64,000 nt of DNA from Astragalus membranaceus (Eukaryota > Streptophyta > Magnoliopsida > Fabales > Fabaceae), in the NCBI GenBank assembly GCA_039519185.1, contig CM076848.1, positions 120,132,656 through 120,196,655 of the forward strand, read 5' to 3'. Made by a program: the position numbers and the translations under genes. The stretch's first letter is position 1; each line of letters begins with the position of its first letter. The notes under the pieces are model-generated. The model was not told the DNA's origin and did no database searches. It worked only from the letters and a program-made list of their open reading frames with translations. Of the stretch, positions 1 to 11,724 are shown one piece after another.

Positions 1-591
1 TGATGCTGGATTTTGAAGTCCTTACATAAGTCCTTCATCATTTTTCTGTTCAAATTACTGCCGTTGTCTCTAATTATCTTGTTTGGCAGACCAGAACGAC
101 AGATTAGATCTTTCCTGATGAATTTTGCAATCACTGAACTCGTCACATTGGGATATGAAGCAGCCTCCACCCACTTAGTGAAGTAGTCGATAGCAACAAG
201 GATGAAACGGTGACCATTTGAAGCGTTGGGTTCAATGGGACCAATGATGTCCATGCCCCCACATAGAGAATGGCCAAGGCGCACTCAAGACGTTCAGAGA
301 AGTCGGCGGTACATGGATGTGATCTGCATAAATTTGGCACTTATGGCATTTTCTGACAAAACTGTAACAATCAGACTCCATCTGCAGCCAATAATATCCC
401 GCTCTCAGGATCTTTCTAGCCATTGTGTGCCCACTGGCATGAACTCTGAATGAACCCTCATGAAAATCTTGCATTATCTTTACTGATTCCTCTTTTGCTA
501 CACATCTGAGGAGGACCAAGTCATGGTTTCTCTTGTAAAGGACGTCTCCACTCATGAAGAAACCCGCTGACAGTCTCCGAAGTGTTCTCTT
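1..591 (-). pseudogene. Tat-type integrase, copy A (frameshifted, truncated by window edge)
   Basis: The minus frame at 232-555 gives the zinc-binding part of integrase, with the Cys pair CHKCQ following the His-containing segment around HASGHTMARK. The frame then breaks at about 255 because of one extra G (five G where four are expected), a lesion shared with copy B. In the next frame the catalytic core continues to the left edge with MDIIGP (first catalytic Asp) and RDNGSN (second Asp). The region holding the catalytic Glu is off the window. The junction with the upstream RNase H at about 590 is frameshifted as well. The product would have joined cDNA ends to host DNA; this copy cannot. Confidence 0.9.
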
Positions 592-1110
592 ATCATTTTC
601 CGTAGCACCGGGAGGGTATTCTCTGCTGGTGAGGTATTGCTTAATGTCATGGTACCAAGGTTGACTACCGGATTCTTCTTCAATTGCCAGGCAGCAGTCA
701 TAACAGTTGTCAAGTTCTTATCACAATTGACGTTGAACATAGAAGACAGAGTTGCCAAGGCGTCAGCCAATTGATTCTCATTGCGAGGTATGTGCTGGAA
801 GGTGATTCCCTCAAAAGGCTTGATTAGCTCTTGAATGTAATCACGGTAGGGGATCAAATCAGGGTTTCTTGTTTTCCAGTCACCTTTCACTTGATGGATA
901 ACCAGAGTTGAATCCCCATACACATCGAACCTTTTGACTTTCTAATCTAAAGCTGCCTTTATGCCCAAGATACACGCTTCATACTTTGCGATATTGTTTG
1001 TGACGTAGAAACTTAGCCTTGCAGTGAATGGTATGAACCGATTATCAGGAGAGATCAACACTGCTACAGCCCCGTGTCCCCACATATTAGAGGCACCGTC
1101 AAACAGCACT
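552..1110 (-). pseudogene. Second (archaeal-type) RNase H of Tat pol, copy A
   Basis: Two minus-strand pieces (about 942-1110 and 552-923) together carry the four acidic positions of an active RNase H fold: Asp in FDGAS, Glu in AKYEA, Asp in YGDST and Asp in LADALA. Tat/Ogre elements are known to have gained this extra RNase H next to a degenerate original one; the pattern here fits. The reading frame is closed at about 940 by a TAG where copy B has Trp (TGG), a private lesion of copy A. The expected role is removal of the RNA strand during reverse transcription. Confidence 0.88.
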
Positions 1111-2831
1111 CTCCATCTTTCATCCTCCTGGGATTTGCCTTCGTCAAATAAAGCCATAATGTCCTCATCAGGGAATTCACATTGCATGGACTGATAATCT
1201 TCAACTGGTTGCTGTGCCAGATAGTCTGCTAATGTGCTACCTTTGATTGCTTTCTGAGTTACATACACGAGGTCATACTCTGACAGGAGCATTTGTTAGC
1301 GAGCAATTCTACCTGTGAGCACAGGTTTCTCAAAGATGTACTTGATTGGATCCATTTTGGATACCAACCATGTAGTGTGACTCAGCATATATTGTCTTAA
1401 CCGGTGCGCAGCCCAGGCCAAGGCGCAACAAGTCTTTTCTAATGGTGAATACCTGGTCTCGCAATCTGTGAACTTCTTGCTCAGGTAATATATTGCATGT
1501 TCTTTCTTTCCTGACTTGTCGTGTTGCCCCAGCACGCAACCCATTGGATTATCCAGCACTGTGAGATATAGAATAAGAGGTCTGCCTGGCACAGGTGGCA
1601 TTAGGACAGGAGGGTTCTTTAGGTACACCTTGATCTTCTTAAAGGCTTCTTGGCACTGATCATTCCACCTCACCTCCTGATTCTTGCACAGCAGTTTAAA
1701 AATTGGCTCGCAAGTTGCGGTTAGCTGGAAGATGAATCGAGAGACGTAATTCAGTCTCCCTAGAAAACCACGTACTTCTTTCTCCGTTCTTGGTGCTGGC
1801 ATTTCAAGGATGGCTCGCACCTTGTCCGGGTCCAGCTCTATTCCCTTTTGGCTAACCATGAAGCCCAACAACTTCCCTGACCTAACCCCAAATGTACACT
1901 TGGCGGGATTCAGCCTGAGTTTATACTTTTTGAGACGTTCAAACAGCTTCTGCAGGTTAATGACATGCTCTTCATCGGTCTTGGACTTAGCAATCATATC
2001 GTCGACATACACCTGAATTTCTTTATGCATCAGGTCATGGAACAAAGTTACCATTGCTCTTTGATACGTTTCCCCAGCATTTTTCAATCCGAAAGGCATG
2101 ACCTTGTAGCAGAATGTACCCCAAAGGGTTATGATGTGGTTTTCTCCATATCTTCTGGAGCCATCTTGATCTGGTTATAGCCTGGAAAACCGTCTATAAA
2201 GGAGAACATTGAGTGTTGCGCAGTGCTGTCCACCAAAACGTCGATGTGAGGTAGGGGAAAATCATCTTTAGGGCTTGCTTTGTTTAGATCACGGTAGTCG
2301 ACGCACATTCAAACCTTGCCATCTTTCTTGGGGACCGGAACGACGTTTGCTACCCACTCAGGATATTTTTCCACAGCCAAAAACCCTGCATCAAACTGTT
2401 TCTTGACTTCATCTCTAATCTTCAGAGACATCTCAGGCTTCATCCGCCTCAACTTTTGCTTCACTGGAGGACATTCTGGTTTTACCGGCAGTCTATGCTC
2501 AACAATGTCTATGTTCAACCCTGGCATGTCTTGGTACGACCAAGCGAATACATCCATATAATCCCGCAAGAGCTGAATTAGCCTCTCTCGCTCACTGTTC
2601 TCCATCGCTGTACCAACTTTGATTTCTTTCCTGTTTTCCTCGGTACCCTAATTAACCATTTCTGTGGGCTCCCCATGCGGCTCAATGATCTTCTCTTCTT
2701 GTTCTATCATTCTCATAATCTCCGGAGGAGTATCCCAATCATTCTCAACATCTCCCTCGGTTTGGTTAACCGGGTAATCAAAATCAAAGTATGAATTGTG
2801 GGCGTTGTTATCATCAAGAATTTTATTTGAT
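1111..2831 (-). pseudogene. Reverse transcriptase and degenerate RNase H of Tat pol, copy A
   Basis: The frame opens just after a possible splice acceptor at 2832 and runs through the RT thumb/palm: motif CVDYRDLNK follows a TGA at about 2309 (shared with copy B), and the catalytic YVDD lies at about 2010. The following RNase H keeps its fold (KKEHAIYYLSKKF, RYSPLEKT, TTWLVSKMDPIKYIF), but the usual first catalytic Asp segment reads ILYLTVLDN, without an Asp at the expected place, as expected for the degenerate Tat RNase H. Private lesions of copy A are a TAG at about 2649, a one-base deletion at about 2135 that splits RT, and a TAA at about 1294 where copy B has Trp. Confidence 0.92.
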
Positions 2832-2980
2832 CTGCATTGAAATTAAGTGACGAATAAAAATAAAGCAGAGACACGCAAAGGAAAGATGAACAAAGAGAAT
2901 TTTATTCAAAATAAAACTTTGTTGATTGATGAAGTTTGATAAAACATGCACGCCCGAGGGATTTGCATTACAATGAAGCA
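2832..2980 (-). other. Non-coding linker between protease/G-patch and RT, possible Ogre-type intron
   Basis: Ogre elements are known to splice an intron between the protease and RT coding regions. Here the frame closes after the G-patch part (stop at about 2981). The RT frame becomes open at 2831, immediately behind a pyrimidine-rich stretch ending in AATGCAG on the minus strand, with an in-frame stop only a few codons upstream. That is what a 3' splice acceptor would look like. I could not identify a convincing GT donor, so the intron is an inference. Confidence 0.35.
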
Positions 2981-4061
2981 TTACTCTAAATTAAGAATCA
3001 CGGGAAAGTCCATGGACTCCCAGTTTTGCAGTTCTTCTCCTGTAGCACAACGGCGCACCAAACCAGCAGCACCGCCACTTGCACTTGATTCCTCTCCAAC
3101 AGCATTGACCTGGTCAGGGTACAGCACACCAGCACTTATGAAATTCTGACTGAGATCCCCAATGATCATCCTCCTCTGGCTAGGGGTCCTTCCTCTAAGT
3201 TTGAGCAGCCATTTCTCTCTTCTGTCAGTTACCAGCTTCTCCCTGTCAGCAAGGGTTGGAATGTAGCCAATTCCGAACTTCTCAGAGTTCCCATTCAGTT
3301 GAACTGGTGCTACAATCCCTTGGGCAGCTTTCCCCAGGCCTTTCCCAACTTGATAGCCGTGTCTCAGCATTACTTTTGCCATCATCAGGTCTGCTTTAGA
3401 CCACTTGGGCTTCAGCATAGGTTCACTAACAAAGACAGCATTTGAGATTCCTAACCCTGGGAAGGCAGTCTCGAAGGACTCCTCCGCTGATCCAACATAG
3501 TACTCAGGTGGTGATCTATTTATGAGTGTTTCCTCCTCTCCTGATACCACTATCAGCTTTCCCTCAGCCACAAATTTGAGTTTTTGGTGAAGCGAAGAAG
3601 GTACTGCCCCGGCAGCATGTATCCATGGACGTCCCAATAGGCAACTGTAAGAAGAATTGATATCCATTACTTGGAAGGAGACGTAGAACACTTCAGGTCC
3701 TACTTGCCCAGGCATCTACACTCCTCCATATACTTCTTTTATTGAGCCATCGAATGCTCTCACCAAGGTAGAACTGGGTTTCAGATAAGAACAGTCTACA
3801 TCCAGCCGATCCATCGTAGACTTGGGCATCACATTCAGTGACGAGCCGTTATCAATGAGTACCCTTGCTAACATGTAATCCCCACATTTTACAGAAATAT
3901 GGAGGGCCTGATTGTGGTTCTTCCCTACAGGAGGTAGTTCAGCATCTGTGAAGGTTAGGTAGTTGGAAGCTACGATATTCCCGACAATACCATCCAGCTG
4001 GTTGACGGTAATATCATGAGAAACGTGAGCTTCGTTCAAGATTTTCAACAACGCAGTCCGG
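2981..4061 (-). pseudogene. Tat protease followed by G-patch domain, copy A
   Basis: On the minus strand the aspartic protease motif LIDNGSS is encoded at about 3845-3862, within the stretch from ALHISVKCGDYM to LNVMPKSTM. A TAG at about 3716 separates it from the next 244-residue open frame; copy B has the same stop, so it predates the duplication. In that 244-residue piece residues 1-60 continue the protease-like fold (SCLLGRPWIH), and residues 111-151 form a G-patch (MLRHGYQVGKGLGK, ending FGIGY), an RNA-binding glycine-rich motif. The upstream end abuts the solo LTR at 4062; gag continues on its far side in the same frame. Confidence 0.88.
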
Positions 4062-5342
4062 TGTTAAGACTTTTGGCAAGTGTACCAATTGTCGTCGCAA
4101 GTAATAAAATACGGTAAGTAACCGGTCGATTCCACAGGGATTGCGCGTTGAAAACAATAGCAAAGTTGCAAATTCTTAGATTGTAAAGGTTTGGTAATAT
4201 GAGTAACACTAACGGTACACAAAACGTGATTTAAGAATACGAGAAAAACGACTAGGGATCGAATCCTCTCTCCTCGCCTATCACATGAACCTTAGCCAAT
4301 TCAAGTTAATTATTCAATTTCTAGATTCAATTCACTAATTAAGGTCAAGGGCAATTCCTTGCCTCAAGACCCCTATTACCCTAAGAGTGACCCTAATTCC
4401 TTAGGTGAGACATGCCAAAGGGTAATGCATTAAGATCGAGAATTTTACACGAATTCACCTAAGCCATCACATATCCCTATGCTGATTACTAGCAGATGAT
4501 CTAACTACCCAATTTCCAACTACTAATTCATATTCCTATGCAATCACTAGCCTGGATCATCACAATTATCATATGTAATTGAAAAGCATTAAGAGCATAG
4601 GTATTTAGACAAAGTAAATCGAATAACAACTGAATTGATTAGAACAATGGTTCACATGATAGGGTTGGGAGATTCATCTCTCCCTAATCTAAGCAAATTA
4701 GTTACAATCCATCCTAAGAGTAGAAACCAACATAAAATAGAAAACAAACATAAAGGTAGACATTAGAACCTTCAATCCCTTGTTCCCAAGTGGTGAGAAG
4801 GCCCCAAAATCGCACCCTCCAGCTGCTCCAAAGTGTGGCTCAGATCCCAAGACGAAGTCCTCAGGAAAAACGCTGAAACTGCTTTCAAAACCCTAATTTT
4901 CGCTCAGAATCGCGACGCGACCCGTGACCATCGCGTCGCGAAATAGGACAGAAACATCTGGCTTTACAAAAATTCCTCCTTGTCGCGTCGTGAACCCTCC
5001 TGGTCGCGACGCGATATTAAACAGAAAGTCCTGGCTTTGCAAAACTCCTCCTGGTCGCGTCGCGAACCCTCCTGGTCGCGACGCGATATTGAACAGAAAT
5101 CAAATCCCTCCATTTTGCTGCATTTTCGGGCAAGTGTCTGGTTCGCCGAATGATGCCACAACCAATTAGAGGTCTTCAAGTCCAATTTAGCTCCAAAAGT
5201 GAAGGAATTACTTACAAATGAACTTCCTACTACAATTATCTAAAACTAGACTAAATCACAGATAATGACTGTGATACAATGAAAAACCTGCACAATTGGT
5301 CCTAAAAATGCCTAACTTACATCATATGATTGAGAGTCAACA
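4062..5342 (-). mobile_element. Solo LTR of the tRNA-Asp-primed non-autonomous element (copy A site)
   Basis: On the plus strand it starts TGTTAAGAC and ends GAGTCAACA, matching both LTRs of the complete element at 26063-35833. The flanks are TCCGG (4057-4061) and CCCGG (5343-5347), an originally identical 5-bp TSD with one change. It splits the Tat gag-protease frame at exactly the site occupied by the complete element in copy B. Formation by LTR-LTR recombination is inferred. Orientation is taken from the complete copy. Open frames inside it are low-complexity by-products of its repeats. Confidence 0.92.
4910..5086 (-). repeat. CpG-rich inverted repeat cluster in LTR (TCGCGTCGCGA motif)
   Basis: TCGCGACGCGA at 4910-4920 and TCGCGTCGCGA at 4931-4941 form a perfect 11-bp inverted repeat with a 10-nt loop. 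Further copies of the same core, in both orientations, start near 4983, 5003, 5053 and 5073, the last ones each preceded by CCTCCTGG. The same cluster is present at 26911-27090 and, lacking the first arm, at 35421-35580. An almost identical core occurs in the unrelated Tekay-type LTR at 12645-12752. Confidence 0.9.
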
Positions 5343-7066
5343 CCCGGTGTGCTTCAAAACTAAGCAGCAAAGAGAGCACTGAAATTTTGGCCGGCGTCTG
5401 ATTTAGCTGATCAACCACCCGGTATTCGCTCTGTCTCATCACCTTCAAAAATTCTTGGGCTTCTTTGTCAGATACCTCTCTTACCTCTACAGTTTCTTTA
5501 CCCTTGCGGGCTCTCTCCTCAGCTTCCTTTGGTGTTTCTTTCCTGAGATTCTCAGGAGCATACAACCTTCCGCTCCTGGTAATACCACTGCTCCCAGCTA
5601 TGTTGGTCACATCCACAGTACTTTTAGGAATCTCTGCCTTCATCTGCACGTTGCAGCTCCATGGGATTACCCTAGTTTCTCTGCTAGGGGTAGTTGCCGA
5701 TACTGGAACAACAAGGGTATGAGGTCTAGCCGCAGCTGGGCATAGACCGCAAGGAATTTCAATTGTCCTTCTGAAACCTCGTTCACTGGAGTGCAGAGTA
5801 GACACACTAGCTTCTTTCTCCTGGGTACCAACTTGGACCACGCATCTGTCTAACAAGTCTTGTAGAATGAGCTCGAAATCTTCGCAAGCTCCCACACAGC
5901 AAGGATCACTACAGGTCTCTTTTATGGCACAGCCCTCTTCTATGATGCCACAGTGACATAAAGCAGCATGAATGACTTTCAAAGGTGTCTGGATATCCTC
6001 AACCTTTCTGATCAAGCATTGTCCTCCCTGATCGTCAATTGCATTTGCAGAAGGTCCACCATGCCCCGGTAATGGGTTAGTGGTCACATTAGGGTTCTGG
6101 AATGATATACTCTTAGCATCAAGTAAATCTTGTACAACATACTTGAAGGCTTTGCAATTTTCTACTACATGACCCACTGCCCCAGCATGGAAAGCACAAG
6201 TGGCGTTGGCATCATACCTTCTGGGATAAGGAGGTTGGTACGGCTTCATCTGTCTGGTGCTGATTATCTTGTTCGCAAGGAGGTAATTGAACAGGTCCGT
6301 ATAGGACATAGGGATTGGCTCAAAGACCACTGTCTTCCTCTCGTTGTAATTTCTGAACTGATTGTTGTTGTTGGACTCGAATAGTTGTGCAGGCGGCGCC
6401 TGAGCAGGGATTGGAATAGCCTGTGGGGAATTGCCATGTGACGGACCACTGATATTGATGTTCGCATTGGTCTCACCTTCCTTTTTCTTATGAGGTCCGG
6501 AAAAATGTTTCTTCTGACTAGGAGGAGGTGTTGAGCCCTGGGCTATTCTACCACTGCGCAAACCGTTCTCTATTCTTTCTCCTGTAATCACTGCATCTGA
6601 GAAACTGGAGGCTGCACTACTGATCAGACGTTCATAGTAAAACGGTGGTAACGTCTCCATAAACATGGATACCAGTTCCTTGTCTAGAAGGGGAGGAGTG
6701 ACCTGTGCCGCCAATGCCCTCTAGCGTTGAGCATACTCTTTGAAAGATTCATTATCTCTCTTTGACATACATTGAAGTTGAGTCCGGTCTGGAGCTAAGT
6801 CACTATTGTACTGGTACTGACGGATGAAAGCGTCCGCCAGATCTTTCCAACAGCGAATATAAGTTGGCTCTAATTTCATGTACCACTCGAGAGGAGCCTC
6901 AGCCAAGCTTTCTTGGAAACAGTTTAACATCAGATTGTCGTTGCGAGCATGGGCAGTCATCTTCCGACAGTACATCGTGACATGGCTGCGAGGACAGGTT
7001 GCCCCTCTGTATTTGTCAAAAACTGGAGGCTTGAATTTTGGTGGCAGGATTAGATTAGGAACCAAG
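5343..7066 (-). pseudogene. Tat gag, main part, copy A (split by two solo LTRs and one stop)
   Basis: The frame holds the retrotransposon gag core (FKPPVFDKYRG, then EWYMKLEPTYI and LPPFYYERLI) and a zinc-knuckle variant CAFHAGAVGHVVENC (Cys-His-His-Cys spacing typical of Tat gag). The N-terminal part of gag lies beyond the solo LTR at 7067-10525 and the C-terminal end is cut by the solo LTR at 5342. A TAG at about 6721 replaces Trp found in copy B, splitting the piece into 6721-7066 and 5343-6714. Gag would form the particle that encloses the RNA. The apparent first residues of the 127-aa frame ending at 7104 come from LTR sequence, not gag. Confidence 0.9.
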
Positions 7067-7756
7067 TGTAATACCCCAATTTTGTCCGCCCAAGTCAAAA
7101 ACATTTTTCAGAAAAATAGAAGCAATAAGGTAATTCATAATGTGTGGAAAATAGTGGATTGGTGCATTTATGTGTGTTCGTCCCCTATTTCACATTTTTA
7201 TTTAAATTACGCGCGCGCCAGTAGTAACTGCGTGAGCTGCCCTGTGCCCCCCGTCATTTAGCACGTGTGTGTATTTTCATCAAAAAAGTCCATTTGTTGA
7301 TCATTATTAATTTTTGGCACCCAAAAACATTTTTCTTAATTTTTAGGAATTTTAGGAAATAAAATAGTGCATATTTTTGCATTTTTGGGCGTTTAAATAA
7401 AAGCGAATTAATTATTTTTGGACCAAGACCAGGTCAAGGACGTGGCATACATGTTACTCTACAAAGGGTAATTTTTGTATAATTTTTGGAAAGAAAGTCC
7501 TAGTCCAAAATAATTAAAAATGCATTTTCCCCATTTTTAGTGCATAAAAAACCCAAAAAAGACCATTAAATATTCCCCAATTACTAAATGACAATTTTTA
7601 TTGCCTAGAATAATTAGAGGGAATATTTTATGGTGCTCAAAAATGTGTGACACTTTTTAATAGGTGCGCATTCACTTCCATGCCCAAAATTCAAAAACTC
7701 AAAAAGAAGGAAGTGTCCTCAATAAGACAAAAGGCCAAAAACTAGTTTTTTTTCCT

Positions 7757-7848
7757 CTCTCTCTCTCTCTCTCCCCCCACAATTTCGAAATTCTCTCTCT
7801 CTCTCTCTCCCCCCACAATATCAAAATTCCCTCTCTCTCTCTCTCTCC
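7757..7848 (+). repeat. Interrupted (CT)n microsatellite in solo LTR
   Basis: Three CT runs are separated by two short linkers of the type CCCCCCACAATTTCGAAATT, forming a small compound repeat. In copy B (38251-38347) the middle linker has expanded to a run of about 12 C. Confidence 0.9.
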
Positions 7849-8302
7849 ACAATTTCTTCCACACTCTTCTATTCTTTATTCCTTAAGAATATGCTTTGTA
7901 CTATCCTTAACTTTTCCCTTTTGGTGACCATCACTCACTCCCACATAGATTTATGCCTCTTTTGTAAATTACCCCACCCACTCACACTCACCTCTTCACA
8001 AGAAAATACAAATTACTTCTTTGGTAACATTCCATCTTAATTATACCCTTAACCCTATTTTTACCTCACATCACATATGAGCCTCCATTCCCACAATAGG
8101 ACAAGTTTTTTTGCACAAAAACTTCCTCCTCTCCTCTCCTTGGGCGAATACTCCATTACTCCCTCACCCTCATTTTTGTGTTTTCTCACTACCCACAATC
8201 CAAGTGATATCTAATCCTTGCCCTTCATTCAAATTTAAAACCCAATCCTAGAGCACCTAGTAAATAACAATGACCTAATTACCCCTAGACCTAAAACAAC
8301 TC

Positions 8303-8310
8303 TATAAATA
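8303..8310 (+). promoter_or_regulatory. Probable LTR promoter TATA box
   Basis: TATAAATA lies about 1.24 kb into the LTR and is followed by a pyrimidine-rich stretch and CAACACATAAG, a plausible start region about 30 bp downstream. It is conserved at 38803-38810 in copy B. The U3-R boundary is inferred. Confidence 0.5.
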
Positions 8311-9863
8311 CCCTCTCATTTCAACACATAAGAATCTTTTGCCTCCCAATTCACTCACACAACCCTCACACAATTTTCCCTTCCCCATTTCTTCTCTTTG
8401 GCCGAACCCCCTACCCCCCAATTCCTCCTCCATTCTTTTTCAATTCACTCCCATTTTCTATCTCAAATCCACTCCTACTTCACATATCATCCTTCTCTTC
8501 TACTAAAACCTAATTGTTCATCATCTAACCTCAAGAATCAAGGCAAGGGGCGCAAGTTTCATTGAGGTTTGTGGAGGATTTAGTTGATTTGTGGTCTTGT
8601 TCTTCATATCACTCCCTTCATAGCTTGGATTCAAGGTAAAACTTCAAAACTCTTGCATTTTCTTCATTTTTGCATAATCTCTCTTCTCCTCATCTCAACT
8701 CCTTCATATATTGTTGTTGTTGCTTTGAGGAGCCATCTCAAACACTATTGACAAGCACTTAGGGAGGCTTGGATGTTTGAGGTAGCTCCTTGGCTTTGAA
8801 GGAGTTGTTCTTGTGTTTTCTTGCATTTTCTTGTATTTTGAATCTTGTTTGCCTAATTTTCATCAAATGAAAACTCATTCACATACTCCATGTGCATTCG
8901 GCCATGAACTCTATTTTAGGGTCCTTGTGTGTTCTTGTTCATTTTATGATTTGGATTTGAATAATTGTTGATCTTGGACCATACATAGCCTTGGGTTTGG
9001 GCAAGGAAAATAGGGTTCATGTTGCTTGTTTTGTTTTCTTTAATTTTGAATGAATAAATGCATGATTTGGCTAATGTTTGTTTTAGGAAACAAAACTGAT
9101 TATCATTAATGATCACTCGCGCCGTTGCCGTTTGGTTGTTAATGATGATTTCATTTCTAAAAGGGTTTTGCCAAGGGATGGACTAGCTCTAGTCTTGATG
9201 CACCCGTGTTCTTATTCATTTGTGTTTGTTCTTGTGCTTGTTATATGATTAACTATTGAATTGGTGTTCACAATTTGCTTGCTTGTTTTGATGATCGCAT
9301 TGACTTTGTAATCCGACTTCAAAGTTCAAAACCTTTGTTACTCGTTAGTAACACCTCAAAACCATGTCGCATTCAAATTATACAACAACTTGTTACTAGT
9401 TAGTGACATTTACAATTTCAAATCTTTTTCATAACCAAGAACGCTTTCAAACATCAAAAACATTTTCAAACATCAAAAAGCCATCTCACAAACCAAAAAT
9501 CAATTCGATTGCGAAAACCCTTTTGATTACTTAAAGCAAAACCGATTATCATTAATGATCACTCGCGCCGTTGCCATTTGATTGTTAATGATGATTTTTC
9601 CCGAGAGTTAGTAGTGTGGCCACTTTAAACCGTTGTTGTTTGGTCATCGTGAACGCTCGACCTCTTTGCGAAAACATTTTCTTCGTTAAACAAAAACCAA
9701 TCGTCATTCATAATCACTCGCGCCGTTGCCGTTTGATAGTTAATGACGATTTCATTTTCCAAAGAGTTAGTAGTACGACCACTCTAAACGGTTGTTGTTT
9801 GGTCGTCACAAACGCTCGCCCAATTGCGAAAAACTCTCAAACCATTTTCAAAACCAAAAACCC

Positions 9864-10195
9864 AGAACTACGTAGCTTTGAATTCTCCATCGCATCGGGA
9901 GATACGTAGGAGCGGATACTCTCCGTCAAGAACAACAAACCAAAAACATTTTTCCTTTCAAAAACCAAATACCTTTCCAAAATAAAACATTTTTCAAAAC
10001 CAGAACTACGTAGCTTTGAATTCTCCATCGCACCGGGAGATACGTAGGAGCGGATACTCTCCGTCAAGCACAACAAACCAAAAACATTTTTCCTTTCAAA
10101 AACCAAATACCTTTCCAAAATAAAACATTTTTCAAAACAAGAACTACGTAGCTTTGAATTCTCCATCGCACCGGGAGATACGTAGGAGCGAGCGG
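9864..10195 (+). repeat. 138-bp tandem repeat, three units (solo LTR, copy A)
   Basis: Units start at 9864, 10003 and 10141 with GAACTACGTAGCTTTG and contain CACCGGGAGATACGTAGGAG; the last unit is partial and diverges after GGAGCG. Copy B carries four units (40365, 40504, 40642, 40781). The related LTR at 17405-20792 has a single equivalent (reverse orientation, near 17795-17850). Confidence 0.92.
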
Positions 10196-10525
10196 CTAAC
10201 TCTCGTCAAGCGCCAAAAATAAAAATTTTCATTAAGTCTTCTCATTCCCTTTGAGGCAAATTTAAGTATTTTCCAAATCAACACTTAAAACCACACGTTT
10301 AATTAAAAGTTCCCCTTCGGTAGAAAGGAGGTGTGGGGTGCTAATACCTTCCCCATGCCTAACCGACCCCCGAACCCAAATCCTCCGGTTTTCCAAAAGG
10401 CCATCCGCTTTCCAAAAAGGTTTTTCTTCAATATTTTCCTTATAAAAAATATTGGTGGCGACTTCATTGTTTTAAAAAGTTGTAAACGAAGAAAAATCCC
10501 CTCAGGGACCTTTTCGGGTGCAACA

Positions 10526-11451
10526 CCAAGCATAGTTCATGGGCATTTCTTGCTTGAGAACCTGACCCTTCTACGACTTTCAATCTCTCTTCTAGCAGCT
10601 GGTATTGGTTTCTGGCTTCTTTAGGGTAGTTCTGTGGAAAGCCACCATAATGAGGATTGTTCACGGATACAACAGCTGGAGTCACATGTGGGTGAGCAAC
10701 ATTTTGAGGAACTGGGCGTTGAGTCTGTGGATGCATAGTAGCTGGAGAGTTGAAACCTGCCGGAGTTCTTGGAGCAGTTGAAGGGATAGGGATCTGGGTC
10801 TGAACTTGAGGTGTGCCTACCCCGACATCATTCATAGCTGGATTAGGCTGAGCTTGCCCTGCGGTTCCCGAAGGACCACCCTTTGGGTTAGCATCAGCAG
10901 CTGGAGGCGTATAGCCTAGTGGTAGACCATAGGGAGGCCACTGCACATTCTGAAGAGCCTGAGAAATCCCGGGTCCTGGGGGAGGAGAAGGATGGTTCAC
11001 TCCTGCACCAGTAGCACCCTCAGTATGATCAACATCCCTTAAGGCACTTATCACTCTTATGACTTCAGCTAACTGACCCCTTATAACGTCCATTTCAGCC
11101 CCGATAGCTTAGTTCTCTTGATTTGGATAGTGCTGACCCTGACCATTTGGACCCTGAACTGCGTCATTCTGGTGCGGTGGTGCATTGCCCGGATTGGCAT
11201 TGTCTGGCTGATTTTCCATGTTTCTTGCTTGCGAACGCGTCCAGTATCTGTGATTAAGCAGCTTGTCTTACCTCTGCGGACGGAACATTTTATGAGCACA
11301 AAAGAAATGATTGGATGGAAATGCAATGCAATATGTACATTATTATGTTAATTGCCGGGAATCGTGGTATAACTTGCTTCTTGTTATAGGTGTATATTTA
11401 AACACATTTCCACGAGCATTAGCAAGGTTGGGATCAACAAACGAAGTAAGC
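10526..11451 (-). pseudogene. Tat gag, N-terminal part, copy A
   Basis: The minus frame runs from about 11261 (TRSQARNMENQ) through a Pro/Gly/Gln-rich region to a coiled stretch (YQLLEERLKVVEGSG), and ends AHELCLV at the solo LTR, after which gag resumes at 7066 in the same frame. A TAA at about 11108 replaces a Gln codon of copy B. The true start is unclear: ATG occurs at MENQ, but the open frame reaches further upstream. The CGAAG at 10869-10873 is the single-copy empty site for the Tekay-type element inserted in copy B. The part upstream of about 11261, to the solo LTR at 11452, is non-coding. Confidence 0.85.
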
Positions 11452-11674
11452 TGTAACATCCGCAAAATAATTAATAGAATTATTTGGGTGTAAACCCAAT
11501 TAAATTAATTTAGTACTTGACTGGTAAATTTATTGAGTGCAAAAATTAATTATTGGTCGTCATCGGATCGTTAACCGGACTATACGGATCAAGGAAGTTT
11601 TGGAATCGAAATAAGAGATTTAGATCAATATGGTAATTGGACCACGTTACCACTTATTTATTAAATAAATAAAT

Positions 11675-11676
<2 letters not shown>

Positions 11677-11718
<42 letters not shown>
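11677..11718 (+). repeat. (GT)n microsatellite in LTR
   Basis: About 21 GT dinucleotides follow an AAATAAATAAATAAG tract. In copy B (51779-51795) there are only about 8, and a purine-rich insertion follows, so the locus is length-variable between the duplicates. Confidence 0.95.

Positions 11719-11724
<6 letters not shown>

Larger units (their letters stand above)
7067..10525 (+). mobile_element. Solo LTR of a Tat/Ogre relative inserted in Tat gag (copy A)
   Basis: It starts TGTAATACCCCAATTTTG and ends TTCGGGTGCAACA, with a perfect TSD CCAAG at 7062-7066 and 10526-10530. Both termini resemble the LTR at 17405-20792 read on its own sense strand (TGTTATACCCTAATTTTG ... CGGGCGCAACA), but the bodies have diverged, so it comes from a related subfamily inserted in the opposite orientation. 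At 3459 bp it is shorter than its partner in copy B (3608 bp), mostly because it has one fewer 138-bp repeat. No coding capacity is seen. Internal landmarks are a CT-rich tract, a TATA-like box and the tandem repeats listed separately. Confidence 0.93.
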
